This document shows positions 33,529 through 42,895 of a stretch of DNA of 64,000 bases, piece after piece (within the stretch, counting starts at the first letter, position 1; each line of letters begins with the position of its first letter). The notes under the pieces are model-generated. The model worked only from the letters and a program-made list of their open reading frames with translations, made no database searches and was not told the DNA's origin. The position numbers and the translations under genes are program-made. Origin of the DNA: Pseudanabaena sp. BC1403 (GTDB lineage: Bacteria > Cyanobacteriota > Cyanobacteriia > Pseudanabaenales > Pseudanabaenaceae); assembly GCF_002914585.1 (NCBI RefSeq), contig NZ_PDDM01000005.1, positions 124,001-188,000 on the forward strand, given 5' to 3'.

Positions 33529-36327
33529 ATGTCGGAGCGAAAGGGCGATTCTCAAAATAATTCTCTCAGCGACGTTGAGAAGTTTTTGCTCCTGCTCTCT
33601 GATTTAAATATTATTGATTCTGAAAAGCCTAAAACCATCCAGAAACAGCAAAGGATAGATAATTCAAGTCTGTTAAATATTAAAAATAAAGACAATAAAG
33701 ACAATAGTCATGGAGGGATTCAGCCCAGATCTAAATTATTGGAAATCGAACAGAAACTATCGGTTAAACCAAGAAAAAAAACTTCAGACGAAGAAGTTTT
33801 AGATATAGCGCGATCGCCTTCAGTCTATCCTTTCCCTAGTCTGTTAGATGAGCTGCCATTTTTAAGAGATATTCAGCCAGCTAATCTAAATGGGCTTGAT
33901 CAGAATCACGATCAAAATCGATACCATGAAAATTTAAATCGAGCTAATCATAGTGACGATGCAATCTTAGAAAAAATCGAATCTTCAAAAACAGGAGAAA
34001 TAGAGACGGTAAATCTCATCCAAGAGCTTCTGTTGGGTAGTGAAAAGAACCCAATAGCATCGCCACAGATTCCTCAATCAGCATCACTTCCAACTCCTCG
34101 GAAAACACCTCAAGCTATTACTCAATCACCTTCTCAAGCAATTTCTCAGATCCCATCTCCATCTTCTACTCCTTCTATATCCCAATCCCTTTCACCAATC
34201 ACCAATTTAGAAGAATTGACAGAGGATGATGACAAAGCAATTCATATGTTACAGGATATTCTGGTTGTTCCTGAGCTAGAAGATTTGCGAAACTTTAAAA
34301 TTGCGGTTGAGCAAAAGCTGGGAATTGTCGAAAGTCAGGTTAATAATCCTGCAATCATGAATAAAATTGAAGGATTGGAAAGTTTGCTGCAAAATGCTTC
34401 TCGCCGACTTTCAGCAATGGATGATGAACAGAGCAATATCCCCATGGAGATTGACAAGGTTAGCGATCGCGTTGCTCAGTTAGAAAATCAAATTAATGAA
34501 CCAGCAGAATTAGTTCAGCTTTTGTTGCCAATTATTGCTGAGTTGCTCAGCATCAAAGCAGATCAGGCTAGAGAAGAGATGTGTCAGGCGATTACGCCAA
34601 TTATAGCCGAGGTGATTTTTGAGCGATCGCAACTAGATCGAGTGTCAATGAGCCATGCGATCGCTGATCTTTTACCGAATGCGATTAGTGAACAAATTCG
34701 TAATAACCCTGAGCAAATTGCTAAAGCACTTGGACCAGAAGTTGGCGCAGCAATTCGCGAGCAAATTCGACTTGATCGCGATGAAATCGTTGATGCGCTT
34801 GCGCCAGAAATGGGAGCAGCAATTAAGCAACAGATCGTGCTCGAACGTGATGCCATGGTTGACGCGCTCTATCCTGTAATTGGGAATACGATCGCTAAAT
34901 ATTTCGCTGAAGCTATCCGCTCCATCAACCAAAAAGTCGAACAAACATTTAGTGTAGAAGGCGTACAGCGAAAGTTTCGCGCCAAAATGCAAGGTGTTTC
35001 TGAAGCCGAGTTAATCCTCAAAGAATCGGTTCCCTTTGAAATTCAATCCATATTTCTGATCCATAATCTTTCGGGATTAGTAATGATCGACATCCAAAAA
35101 AGTGACCTTGATTCTTTGAGCGATCCTATCGACTCAGATATGCTAGCAGGGATGTTGACGGCAATTCGGAGCTTTGCTAATGAATGTATGTCCAGATCGG
35201 AAAGTACAACGGAACTTGATGCAATTAACTATAGTGGTTCCAAAATATTGCTGGAAGTTGCAGGATATTGCTATCTCGCAGTGATTATTAAGGGAGAACC
35301 TGACGCGGCTTTGGTAAACAAAATTCGCGATGTATTTGGTCGGATTGTGCAAGTTTATGGCGAGGGCTTCAAAGAATTTGATGGCGATCCCAGTACGGTT
35401 CCAATGGAGGCTGAAATTGAACTTAAGAATTTAATGGGATTTGAGCAGGCTAAAGCTTCTAAACAATCACCCAAAGCCTTGCTTTTTATGAGTTTAGCTA
35501 TACTTGCACTGGTTTTTGTGCCCATAGGGATTTTTCAATATCAATCTAATCGCTATCGCCAACTTGAAGCTAAGGTTTTAGAAGCCTTCGCCAGTACGCC
35601 CGAACTTGCCGTTTATCGACTTAATGTTAATGCCGATGGCGATCGCATCAAATTAACAGGTAAATTACCAAATCAATCTTTACGCGATCGTGCCCACCAA
35701 GTAGCGATCGCATCTACAAAATCAGAAATAGCCAACAGTAAAATCAACAATAATATTTATACCGTCAATATACCTCCTGATCCCGAACTCGTAGCGCTCG
35801 AAGTCCAGCGCCTTACTAAAGCCCTAAACTATACTCAGGGTGTCAACATCCAGAGCCAATTTAAAGATGGACAAGTAACAATTACAGGACAGATTGAACA
35901 GCCTAGAATGATCCCAAAAATCACACAGGCATTCACTAAAATCGCGGGTATTACTATGGTTAGTAATGCTGCCACGATATTGACCCCAAAGTTATCAACG
36001 CGAATCTACTTTCCTCTGTGGGTGACAACCCTAGAACCAACCGACACCGAAAAGCTAATAGAAGTTCAGGCTTTTCTAGACCTTTATCCAGATTATAATA
36101 TTAAGGTTCTTGTCAAAAATGATAATATTGGCGATCCCGCCATCAATTATCAACTTGGAATAAAACGCGCCCAAACAGTTCGAGCTGCACTATTACAAAG
36201 AGGTGTAAATGCTAAACGTATCCATATTTCTGGGATAATAGATATATCTATACAGCAGCCCTCTGACCAAATGTTAAGGTGGGTAGAGTTTCAACCGATT
36301 TTAAAGCCAATGTCCGTATCTAATTAA
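33529..36327 (+). CDS. Multidomain envelope protein: helical repeats, roadblock-like region, TM, BON-like repeats, OmpA-like end
   Basis: 932 residues from ATG at 33529 (a TTG at 33478 is open). Residues 1-172 are polar, 173-225 a Pro/Ser/Gln-rich linker, and 240-490 largely helical with 23-residue repeats (AKALGPEVGAAIREQIRLD, VDALAPEMGAAIKQQIVLE). Residues about 496-620 (ESVPFEIQSIFLIHNLSGLVM to IRDVFGRIVQVYGEGF) look like a roadblock/longin-type module. One TM helix follows (about 650-670), then two BON-like repeats (VNADGDRIKLTGKLPN, FKDGQVTITGQIEQP) and an OmpA-like C-terminus (IYFPLWVTTLEP, NYQLGIKRAQTVRAALLQRGV). So the N-terminus should be cytoplasmic and the C-terminus periplasmic, able to hold peptidoglycan. 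A small GTPase starts at the very next base. Confidence 0.85.
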   Translation: MSERKGDSQNNSLSDVEKFLLLLSDLNIIDSEKPKTIQKQQRIDNSSLLNIKNKDNKDNSHGGIQPRSKLLEIEQKLSVKPRKKTSDEEVLDIARSPSVYPFPSLLDELPFLRDIQPANLNGLDQNHDQNRYHENLNRANHSDDAILEKIESSKTGEIETVNLIQELLLGSEKNPIASPQIPQSASLPTPRKTPQAITQSPSQAISQIPSPSSTPSISQSLSPITNLEELTEDDDKAIHMLQDILVVPELEDLRNFKIAVEQKLGIVESQVNNPAIMNKIEGLESLLQNASRRLSAMDDEQSNIPMEIDKVSDRVAQLENQINEPAELVQLLLPIIAELLSIKADQAREEMCQAITPIIAEVIFERSQLDRVSMSHAIADLLPNAISEQIRNNPEQIAKALGPEVGAAIREQIRLDRDEIVDALAPEMGAAIKQQIVLERDAMVDALYPVIGNTIAKYFAEAIRSINQKVEQTFSVEGVQRKFRAKMQGVSEAELILKESVPFEIQSIFLIHNLSGLVMIDIQKSDLDSLSDPIDSDMLAGMLTAIRSFANECMSRSESTTELDAINYSGSKILLEVAGYCYLAVIIKGEPDAALVNKIRDVFGRIVQVYGEGFKEFDGDPSTVPMEAEIELKNLMGFEQAKASKQSPKALLFMSLAILALVFVPIGIFQYQSNRYRQLEAKVLEAFASTPELAVYRLNVNADGDRIKLTGKLPNQSLRDRAHQVAIASTKSEIANSKINNNIYTVNIPPDPELVALEVQRLTKALNYTQGVNIQSQFKDGQVTITGQIEQPRMIPKITQAFTKIAGITMVSNAATILTPKLSTRIYFPLWVTTLEPTDTEKLIEVQAFLDLYPDYNIKVLVKNDNIGDPAINYQLGIKRAQTVRAALLQRGVNAKRIHISGIIDISIQQPSDQMLRWVEFQPILKPMSVSN

Positions 36328-36882
36328 ATGCATTCTCCTGCCAAAGTAATTTCTCAGAAAATATGTCTTATCGGTGATTTTGGTGTTGGCAAAACCAGCC
36401 TAATCCGCCAGTTTGTTGATCGTCAATTTAGTGATAAATACTTGTCAACAGTTGGCGTAAAGATCTCTCGCAAATTAGTGTCTATTAACAGCTTGTCAGA
36501 TGATACTCCAGTAGAATTAAAACAATTACAATTAATTGTCTGGGATATTGAAGGGAGTACAAGATTTAAGGCGATCGCTCCTAGCTATTTGCAGGGTGCC
36601 AAGGGAGCGTTAATTGTTGGAGATGTGACAAGGCAATCCAGTATGCAAAGCCTCAAAGATCATGTGCAACTTTTTCAATCTATTAATCCTACATCTAGTT
36701 CAATTGTTGTCTTAAATAAAGTTGATTTAATAGAAAGTAATGCAAGAGAAACCCTATTGAAATCTATCCCACCTGAATTTATGAACCTTAACATATCTAT
36801 ACATACCACATCAGCTAAAACAGGTGAAGGGGTTGATGAGACATTCCAAAAACTAGCACGGCAAATGCTAATGATAGAATGA
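36328..36882 (+). CDS. Rab/Ras-like small GTPase without the catalytic Gln
   Basis: 184 residues. G1 P-loop GDFGVGKTS (16-24), G2 Thr41 in STVGVKI, G3 WDIEGSTRF (72-80), G4 LNKVDL (129-134) and G5 TSAKTG (161-166) are all present, so GTP binding is secure. In G3 the normal DxAGQE reads DIEGST: the catalytic Gln is Ser77 and the Ala is Glu75. Low intrinsic hydrolysis or a partner-supplied residue is expected from Ras-family knowledge. There is no C-terminal Cys for prenylation. The ATG follows the stop of the OmpA-like gene without a gap, which implies coupled translation and a joint complex. Confidence 0.92.
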   Translation: MHSPAKVISQKICLIGDFGVGKTSLIRQFVDRQFSDKYLSTVGVKISRKLVSINSLSDDTPVELKQLQLIVWDIEGSTRFKAIAPSYLQGAKGALIVGDVTRQSSMQSLKDHVQLFQSINPTSSSIVVLNKVDLIESNARETLLKSIPPEFMNLNISIHTTSAKTGEGVDETFQKLARQMLMIE

Positions 36883-36978
36883 GTTCATCATTACAAGCTT
36901 CCAAACATTAGCAAAACTATAAGCGAAAATATTCTAAGTAAACAACAACTCAGTATCCTTATTATGCGAGGATCTGCC

Positions 36979-39456
36979 ATGAAATATTCACAACTCCTCA
37001 AAAAACTTTTTGCTGCTTCAGAGCGATCATTCATTATGGTTGATCGCCAGTTTATAATCACTGATAGGTCGTTCGGAGCCGAAAGATTTTCTGAATATCC
37101 TTATGATTCCTTGTTAAATAGAGATGTTCGTCATGCATTTCCAGAAATAATTGGATTAGAAGAAGCTTTTAATAATATTTGGCTCAACCAACTCACCAGT
37201 TTTGAAATTAAAGGAGTATCCCGTTCTGCGAGTCATCAACAACCTCTCTATTTTAATTTCTATATAATTGGCACAGATGAACTAGAGGAGAAAGACCAAA
37301 ATATCATGATCTGTATTGAAGATGTGACAGATATGATGATTATGTCTCAGGAGTTAATGCAAAGAGCGAATGAGTCTGAGCTACTAGCTAATGCCTTAAT
37401 AAAGTCAAATGAGTATATTGACAAAATTATTTCTGCAGTGGGAGATGCGTTGATTGTCACTGATGATCAAGGCATAATTAAAACTGTAAATCCTGCGACA
37501 ATTAATTTGTTTGGTTATACCCAAGAAGAGCTAGTTGATAGGTCGATCACTTCACTATTTAAATATCCAAACCAACTAGATTTAATTTATCAAAATTATC
37601 TTGAAGCTCAATCAGATAATCAACAATCTTTAGATAGTGATTACTATTTTACAAACATTGAAATATCATGCCTATCAAAAAAGAAAGAAGAAATTTTGAT
37701 AGAATTTTCTTGCTCAAACATACAGAATCAACAAATCGAATATAGTATTGAACCAAATAACTGCTTTGTTTATGTTGGTCGTGATATTACAGGGCTAAAG
37801 CGTAAAGAGCAAGAGTTGTTAACTGCTAGGCAATTTGCCGAGCAATCAGCCAAAGCTAAAAGCATTTTCTTGGCTAATATGAGTCATGAAATTCGTACTC
37901 CCATGAGTGGCGTTTTGGGGATGACTGACCTGTTACTTGGGACATCTCTAGACGACAATCAGAAGGATTTTGTGGAAAATATTCGACTAAGTGGAAATTT
38001 ATTACTTAGTTTAATTAATCGTATTTTGGATTTATCAAAATTAGAAGAAGGGGAGTTGAGATTAGAAAGTTTACCTTTTAATTTAGAACAATCTATAGAA
38101 GAAATTCTTGAGCTTTTTGCACTACAAGCACATAAGCAGGGATTGGAACTAAATGCTTGTTTTGAAGAAGGTTTACCTAATTTTCTAATGGCAGACGCAG
38201 TTCGATTTCGGCAAATTATGGTGAATTTAATTGGCAATGCTATTAAGTTTACAACCGAAGGTGAGATCATTGTGCGAGTTGAACGCGATCGCGACTTTGA
38301 ACTGACCTTGGCAATACAACCTCAAATCTATTTACGTTTTTCCATTATAGATACAGGTATTGGTATAGATCTCGCCAATCAGGACAAACTTTTTAAGCCT
38401 TTTTCGCAAGTTGATACATCTACAAATCGTCATTTTGGGGGGACTGGATTAGGATTAGCGATCAGTCGCCAGTTAGTGGAGTTAATGCAAGGCGAGATAG
38501 GAGTATCTAGTCCTGTCTCAAATGGAAAAGGTACTTGTTTTTGGTTCAGAATTCCTTTTTCTCTCCAGCCAAACCAATCTCTTGAATCTTTGAGTTATGC
38601 TTCACAAGCTTTAAGTAATCGAAATGTTTTAGTAATTGATGCAAATCAACATTCTCGTTATGCAATTCGTTATTACCTCACTAAACTAGGTGCTGAAACT
38701 TATGAAGCATCTAATATGCTTGAAGCGATCGCTTATTTAGAATCAGACAAGCTAGTTGATGTAGCATTAATCGATTGGAGTTTAACTGGTTTTAATGGCT
38801 CTGAATTTGCTAAACAAATTCATGGGAGAGAGAAATTGGCAGACTTACCCCTTATTGCGATGTTGACCGCAAGTCGCCAAGGTGAAATCAAAACATTAAT
38901 TAATCAGGGCTTTAGTGGATATGTGACAAAACCTTTTAAAGAGCAACGACTATTAAAAGCAGTTGGTTTATCTTTGGGAATTGATCTCCCTACTTTTGCG
39001 AGCGATTCTCTTCCTTCTAGCGCAGCGGTTCCCAATCTTCGTCGTAATCCCAAAGATAATAGTGGCTTGAACAAGTTAAAAAACTCAAAAGTTCTATTGG
39101 CAGAAGATAATATTGTCAATCAGAAAGTTATAATGGCATACTTATCACAACTAGGTTGTCAATCAGACTTAGCGGAGAATGGGGAACAGGTATTACAGTT
39201 AATTAAGACTAAAGATTACGACATTGTTTTGATGGATTGTCAGATGCCATTAATGGATGGATATGAGACTACTGAGACCATCCGCCAACTCGAAGCTACT
39301 GCTGAACTATCTAACCATGTCGTGATCATCGCGATGACCGCTAATGCTTTTACAGAAGATCGCGATCGCTGTTTAGCAGTCGGAATGGATGATTTTCTGA
39401 GTAAACCGATCCGCAGGCAACAACTTAAGGAGACTCTTGAAAATTGGATTAGGTAA
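36979..39456 (+). CDS. Hybrid sensor histidine kinase (PAS-PAS-HisKA-HATPase-REC-REC)
   Basis: 825 residues from ATG at 36979 (GAGGA 7 bases upstream); ATG at 36964 would add 5. No membrane segment, so cytoplasmic. Order: PAS-like region (about 10-125), PAS (about 150-270, ISAVGDALIVTDDQGIIKTVNPA), HisKA with FLANMSHEIRTPMSG, HATPase with NAIKFT, DTGIGI and GTGLGLAISRQL, a first receiver (about 550-675) with acceptor Asp in ALIDWSL but DA instead of DD in the acidic pair (VLVIDAN), and a second complete receiver (LLAEDN, VLMDCQMPLMDG, LSKP). No output domain: signalling goes on through a phosphorelay or partners. It follows the GTPase by about 96 bases. Confidence 0.93.
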   Translation: MKYSQLLKKLFAASERSFIMVDRQFIITDRSFGAERFSEYPYDSLLNRDVRHAFPEIIGLEEAFNNIWLNQLTSFEIKGVSRSASHQQPLYFNFYIIGTDELEEKDQNIMICIEDVTDMMIMSQELMQRANESELLANALIKSNEYIDKIISAVGDALIVTDDQGIIKTVNPATINLFGYTQEELVDRSITSLFKYPNQLDLIYQNYLEAQSDNQQSLDSDYYFTNIEISCLSKKKEEILIEFSCSNIQNQQIEYSIEPNNCFVYVGRDITGLKRKEQELLTARQFAEQSAKAKSIFLANMSHEIRTPMSGVLGMTDLLLGTSLDDNQKDFVENIRLSGNLLLSLINRILDLSKLEEGELRLESLPFNLEQSIEEILELFALQAHKQGLELNACFEEGLPNFLMADAVRFRQIMVNLIGNAIKFTTEGEIIVRVERDRDFELTLAIQPQIYLRFSIIDTGIGIDLANQDKLFKPFSQVDTSTNRHFGGTGLGLAISRQLVELMQGEIGVSSPVSNGKGTCFWFRIPFSLQPNQSLESLSYASQALSNRNVLVIDANQHSRYAIRYYLTKLGAETYEASNMLEAIAYLESDKLVDVALIDWSLTGFNGSEFAKQIHGREKLADLPLIAMLTASRQGEIKTLINQGFSGYVTKPFKEQRLLKAVGLSLGIDLPTFASDSLPSSAAVPNLRRNPKDNSGLNKLKNSKVLLAEDNIVNQKVIMAYLSQLGCQSDLAENGEQVLQLIKTKDYDIVLMDCQMPLMDGYETTETIRQLEATAELSNHVVIIAMTANAFTEDRDRCLAVGMDDFLSKPIRRQQLKETLENWIR

Positions 39457-39468
39457 GCATCGGCTATC

Positions 39469-40236
39469 ATGAAAAAAGTTCTCATTTTAGGTGGCACTGG
39501 TGATGCTGTTAAACTTGCTGCGAAACTGGCAACTATTCCCGAAATAGCAATAATTAGTTCTCTTGCGGGACGCACCAAAACGCCCTCAGCCCTAGTTGGG
39601 GAAGTTCGTATCGGCGGATTTGGAGGAACGGATGGATTAGCTAACTTCTTGAAAGAAAATGCTATAGATTTCCTGATCGATGCAACGCATCCCTGTGCGG
39701 GGCAAATCACCATGAATGGCGCGATCGCAGTTAAAGCTGCTAACATTCCCCATCTCATGCTCGTTCGTCCACAATGGGAGAAAGTATCTGGCGATAATTG
39801 GATTGAAGTGGAAAGTGTGGCAGCGGCAGCCCAAGCTATTCCTGCATCTATAAATCGAGTATTTATTACATCAGGAAGACAACAACTAGAGCCATTTTTA
39901 CAGCGATCGCAATTTCATCCAGAAACTTGGTATTTAATGCGCTCCATCGATCCTCCTGACATTGAATTACCCAATAGTGAAGTACTACTTGATCGAGGGC
40001 CATTTAGTTTAGAACAAGAACGCCATTTATTGCGAAAATATCAGATTCAAGCGATTGTCAGTAAAAATAGTGGTGGTGATGCGACCTATGCCAAAATTAT
40101 CGCCGCGAGAGAATTAGGAATTCCGATTATTATGGTACAGCGTCCTGTAATGCCCGAAGGCGAAAAGGCAACAAGTATTGAAGCAACAATCTCATGGTTG
40201 AATCTAAAAACCTCAAAATTAGGTGGTGCTAAATAG
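39469..40236 (+). CDS. cobK: CobK/CbiJ, precorrin-6A reductase
   Basis: 255 residues. Reduces the macrocycle of precorrin-6A (or the cobalt form) with NADPH in cobalamin synthesis. Motifs: nucleotide-binding GGTGDAVKLA at the start, DATHPCAGQITMNGA, and SKNSGGDATYAKI near the C-terminus, all typical. It starts 12 bases after the hybrid kinase stop, so it is probably transcribed with it even though the functions differ. No other cob genes are in the window. Confidence 0.95.
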   Translation: MKKVLILGGTGDAVKLAAKLATIPEIAIISSLAGRTKTPSALVGEVRIGGFGGTDGLANFLKENAIDFLIDATHPCAGQITMNGAIAVKAANIPHLMLVRPQWEKVSGDNWIEVESVAAAAQAIPASINRVFITSGRQQLEPFLQRSQFHPETWYLMRSIDPPDIELPNSEVLLDRGPFSLEQERHLLRKYQIQAIVSKNSGGDATYAKIIAARELGIPIIMVQRPVMPEGEKATSIEATISWLNLKTSKLGGAK

Positions 40237-40237
40237 T

Positions 40238-40272
40238 TGAGGATGGGCGGCGCTTCGCGCCGCCCATCCTCA
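40238..40272. repeat. Perfect 35-bp palindrome after cobK
   Basis: 16-bp arms TGAGGATGGGCGGCGC and complement with a TTC loop, starting 1 base after the cobK stop. It may act as terminator, though no T run follows. Confidence 0.93.
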
Positions 40273-40555
40273 CGATATAAATCCTTTCCTTTTTAGGACT
40301 AGCCAAAATTAGTCTCATAAATGAGAATTATTAGCTTTTCCCAAAATCAATGCTTACAGCATTTTTCAATCAAAACCGAATCAATAAACCTTTGAAAGCA
40401 TTGCATTGAAACACTTTCAAAAATTTATTGTGGTTCGTCAGCTCGGAAATTGCTGTAATATCTGGATAAAATGGTATAACGTTCCTGACGCTAGCTATAA
40501 TTAGTGAAACTTGATCTTAATGATAAATAAATTTTAAAGGGATATAACGATTGAT
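40273..40555 (+). other. Upstream region of hemH without genes
   Basis: AT-rich and free of reading frames. TATAAT at 40496-40501 could be a -10 box for hemH, but no convincing -35 box stands at the right distance. Nothing else recognised. Confidence 0.35.
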
Positions 40556-41707
40556 ATGGGGCGATTAGGCGTTTTACTTCTGAACCTCGGTGGACCCGAC
40601 AAACTAGAGGATGTCCGCCCATTTTTGTATAACTTATTTTCTGATCCAGAAATTATTCGTTTGCCTTCGCCTTTACTACAAGCACCTTTGGCTTGGCTAA
40701 TCTCGACCCTGCGCTTTAAAAAATCTCAGGAAAACTACAAAAAAATTGGCGGTGGTTCTCCGCTACGGCGCATTACTGAAGCTCAAGGACAAGCATTGCG
40801 ATCGCAGCTTCAGCAAAATGGTCACGATGTTAATGTCTATATCGGAATGCGTTACTGGAATCCTTTCACGGAGGAAGCGATCGCCCAAATCAAACGGGAC
40901 AAAATCGAAGAATTAGTCATTTTGCCTCTGTATCCTCAATTTTCAATTAGTACCACAGGTTCTAGCTTTAGATTACTAAATCGCATTTGGCAACGAGATC
41001 CAGAATTACAAAAAATTAAATATACAGTTGTGCCTTCTTGGTACGACAATTCAGGCTATCTGCAAGCAATGTCAAATCTGATAGCAACCAAGCTTGATCA
41101 AGTTAAAAATCCTAGTGAAGCTTATATATTCTTTAGTGCCCACGGTGTACCTGTCAGCTACATCAAAGAAGCAGGCGATCCTTATCAAAAAGAGATTGAA
41201 ACTTGCGCGGCTCTGATCATGCAAAAACTTAATCGCTCTAATCCCTACAAGCTTGCCTACCAAAGTCGTGTTGGCCCTGTCGAATGGTTACAACCATATA
41301 CTGACGTAGCGATCGTTGAGCTTGCTGAGCAGGGTGTAAAAGAATTGGTAGTAGTGCCCATTAGCTTTGTCTCCGAGCATATCGAAACCCTCGAAGAAAT
41401 CGATATGGAATACCGCGAAATTGCCGAACATGCTGGTATTGAAACCTTTGCGAGAGTTCCTGCTCCTGATACTGACCCCATTTTTATTCAAGCCTTAGCC
41501 GATGTTGTGACAAAAGCTTTAAGCGATCGCCCTATTACCTTTTCGGAAACTATTCAGCCTCAAAAAAATACTAAACTCTATCCTCAAGAGCGTTGGGAAT
41601 GGGGAATGACCCAATCCGCAGAAGTATGGAATGGACGCTTAGCAATGATAGGTTTTCTGATTTTGCTACTAGAGCTATGGCTAGGACGAGGAATGTTGGC
41701 GCAATAG
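40556..41707 (+). CDS. hemH: HemH, type II ferrochelatase with CAB-like tail
   Basis: Inserts Fe2+ into protoporphyrin IX to make heme. 383 residues, longer than the roughly 320 of tail-less enzymes. The core has [28 protein letters not shown], the catalytic His in [10 protein letters not shown], and [13 protein letters not shown]. After a linker the last 35 residues carry a membrane helix with a chlorophyll a/b-binding-type motif ([12 protein letters not shown]), typical of type II ferrochelatases of cyanobacteria and plastids, where it regulates activity and ties it to chlorophyll supply. It converges on heme oxygenase, so producer and consumer of heme are adjacent. Confidence 0.98.
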   Translation: MGRLGVLLLNLGGPDKLEDVRPFLYNLFSDPEIIRLPSPLLQAPLAWLISTLRFKKSQENYKKIGGGSPLRRITEAQGQALRSQLQQNGHDVNVYIGMRYWNPFTEEAIAQIKRDKIEELVILPLYPQFSISTTGSSFRLLNRIWQRDPELQKIKYTVVPSWYDNSGYLQAMSNLIATKLDQVKNPSEAYIFFSAHGVPVSYIKEAGDPYQKEIETCAALIMQKLNRSNPYKLAYQSRVGPVEWLQPYTDVAIVELAEQGVKELVVVPISFVSEHIETLEEIDMEYREIAEHAGIETFARVPAPDTDPIFIQALADVVTKALSDRPITFSETIQPQKNTKLYPQERWEWGMTQSAEVWNGRLAMIGFLILLLELWLGRGMLAQ

Positions 41708-41762
41708 CAAACCCAAAAAGAAAAGCGCCCGCGTAGCGGGCGCTTTTCTTTTTGGGTTTGCT
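41706..41762. repeat. Perfect 57-bp palindrome between hemH and ho1
   Basis: 27-bp arms (AGCAAACCCAAAAAGAAAAG...) with GTA loop and the same tip (GCGCCCGC-GTA-GCGGGCGC) as the palindrome at 2553. It starts inside the hemH stop codon and ends 5 bases before the ho1 stop: a likely two-way terminator. Confidence 0.95.
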
Positions 41763-41767
41763 AAAAG

Positions 41768-42505
41768 CTAACTAGCCGCTTTAGATTCACGACGAGCCGA
41801 ACTGTTTTCTTTGGGCTCACCCTTGATCTTTGTGAGTAGTGAGTTCCAACCGAACTTGGTTAAAGCAACAAACCAGTTACCTTCTAGTTCACGAAACATT
41901 GCCATGTTCATATGGAACGAAGCATTAGCTTCATCAACAATGCGTTCAGCCGTTTCTGAATCTACAGGCAAGGTGTCAAGAGCTTCACGGTAGCGCTTTT
42001 TGAATTCACCATGATTACGAATATCATCAAATTCATAGAATGCAGTGCCCTTGTCGTCCTGTAAACCCATTGCCTCTTTAGCAATTTTCTTCAGGATTTG
42101 ACCACCAGAAAGATCACCCATATAGCGAGTGTAAGCATGAGCAACTAGCAATACAGGGTCATTAGCTGAAATCTCGCGGATACGTGCAAGATATTTTTCA
42201 CAGGCAGGAGTAGGCTTAAACTCTTCGCGCCAATTGGAGCCAAAGTAGAACAGCATATCCAGTTCCAGACTCTTTTCGCGCCATAGTTCGCGATAATAAA
42301 GTTTACTGAGAACTGGATCATTTTTGTGGACTTCAAACTCAGCTTCGATCGCTTTGTAAACAAAGTAAAGGTTTCCAACAAGTCTACTGTAGGAGGTCTT
42401 GTCAACCACGCCTTTTAAAAAGCATTTGATAAAATCGGTACTCTCTGCTGCTGAATGAGATTTTTGTGTACCTACACGCAAAAGCGTTGCTAAACCCTGA
42501 CTCAT
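41768..42505 (-). CDS. ho1: Heme oxygenase (HO-1)
   Basis: 245 residues. Opens heme to biliverdin IXa, CO and iron with ferredoxin electrons, feeding PcyA. The proximal heme ligand His lies in TQKSHSAAESTDFIKCFLKGVV (about residues 14-35), and the distal helix GDLSGGQILKKIA with flexible glycines is intact. Start ATG at 42505 has AGGAGA upstream. Divergent from ndhC over a 390-base gap. Confidence 0.97.
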   Translation of the reverse strand: MSQGLATLLRVGTQKSHSAAESTDFIKCFLKGVVDKTSYSRLVGNLYFVYKAIEAEFEVHKNDPVLSKLYYRELWREKSLELDMLFYFGSNWREEFKPTPACEKYLARIREISANDPVLLVAHAYTRYMGDLSGGQILKKIAKEAMGLQDDKGTAFYEFDDIRNHGEFKKRYREALDTLPVDSETAERIVDEANASFHMNMAMFRELEGNWFVALTKFGWNSLLTKIKGEPKENSSARRESKAAS

Positions 42506-42895
42506 AGGTTCTCCTAAAGTTTTTTAATTATTTTTTTAATTAGCGACAACGTGATTGCTCATGATAGACAGTGCTTTTCACCGCCTAACATAAATTTAAA
42601 ATTAGTAGTAAAAACAGCAATAAAAACGATTAAAGAAATATATGCTGAGACAAATTAATGCAGATAATTGCATGTGAACCAAAAAACTGCGATCGCTGCT
42701 AAAGCCTCAAGATCAACAGCATTTGACATAAGTTTCAATTATATAAGCCAAGCCATAGAAAAATTTCTAGTCTGTAACAAATTTTCATCTACCATCCCTC
42801 CCATATAATGTATCTAGAATCTCCTAATGTGTAGAAGAGCTAAGGTTCATTACAAATTAGATTTTAGTCAAGCTAGCTTGAAGAGGTAATAAATT
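42506..42895. other. Divergent promoter region between ho1 and ndhC
   Basis: No gene recognised in this AT-rich stretch. TATAAT at 42804-42809 is a possible -10 box for ndhC, giving a leader of about 85 bases; no good -35 box is seen. There is no palindrome here, unlike most other divergent gaps in the window. Confidence 0.35.

Noticed and set aside
34672-34992. 106-residue minus-strand frame in the OmpA-like gene
   Set aside because: Shadow of the 23-residue repeats on the opposite strand.
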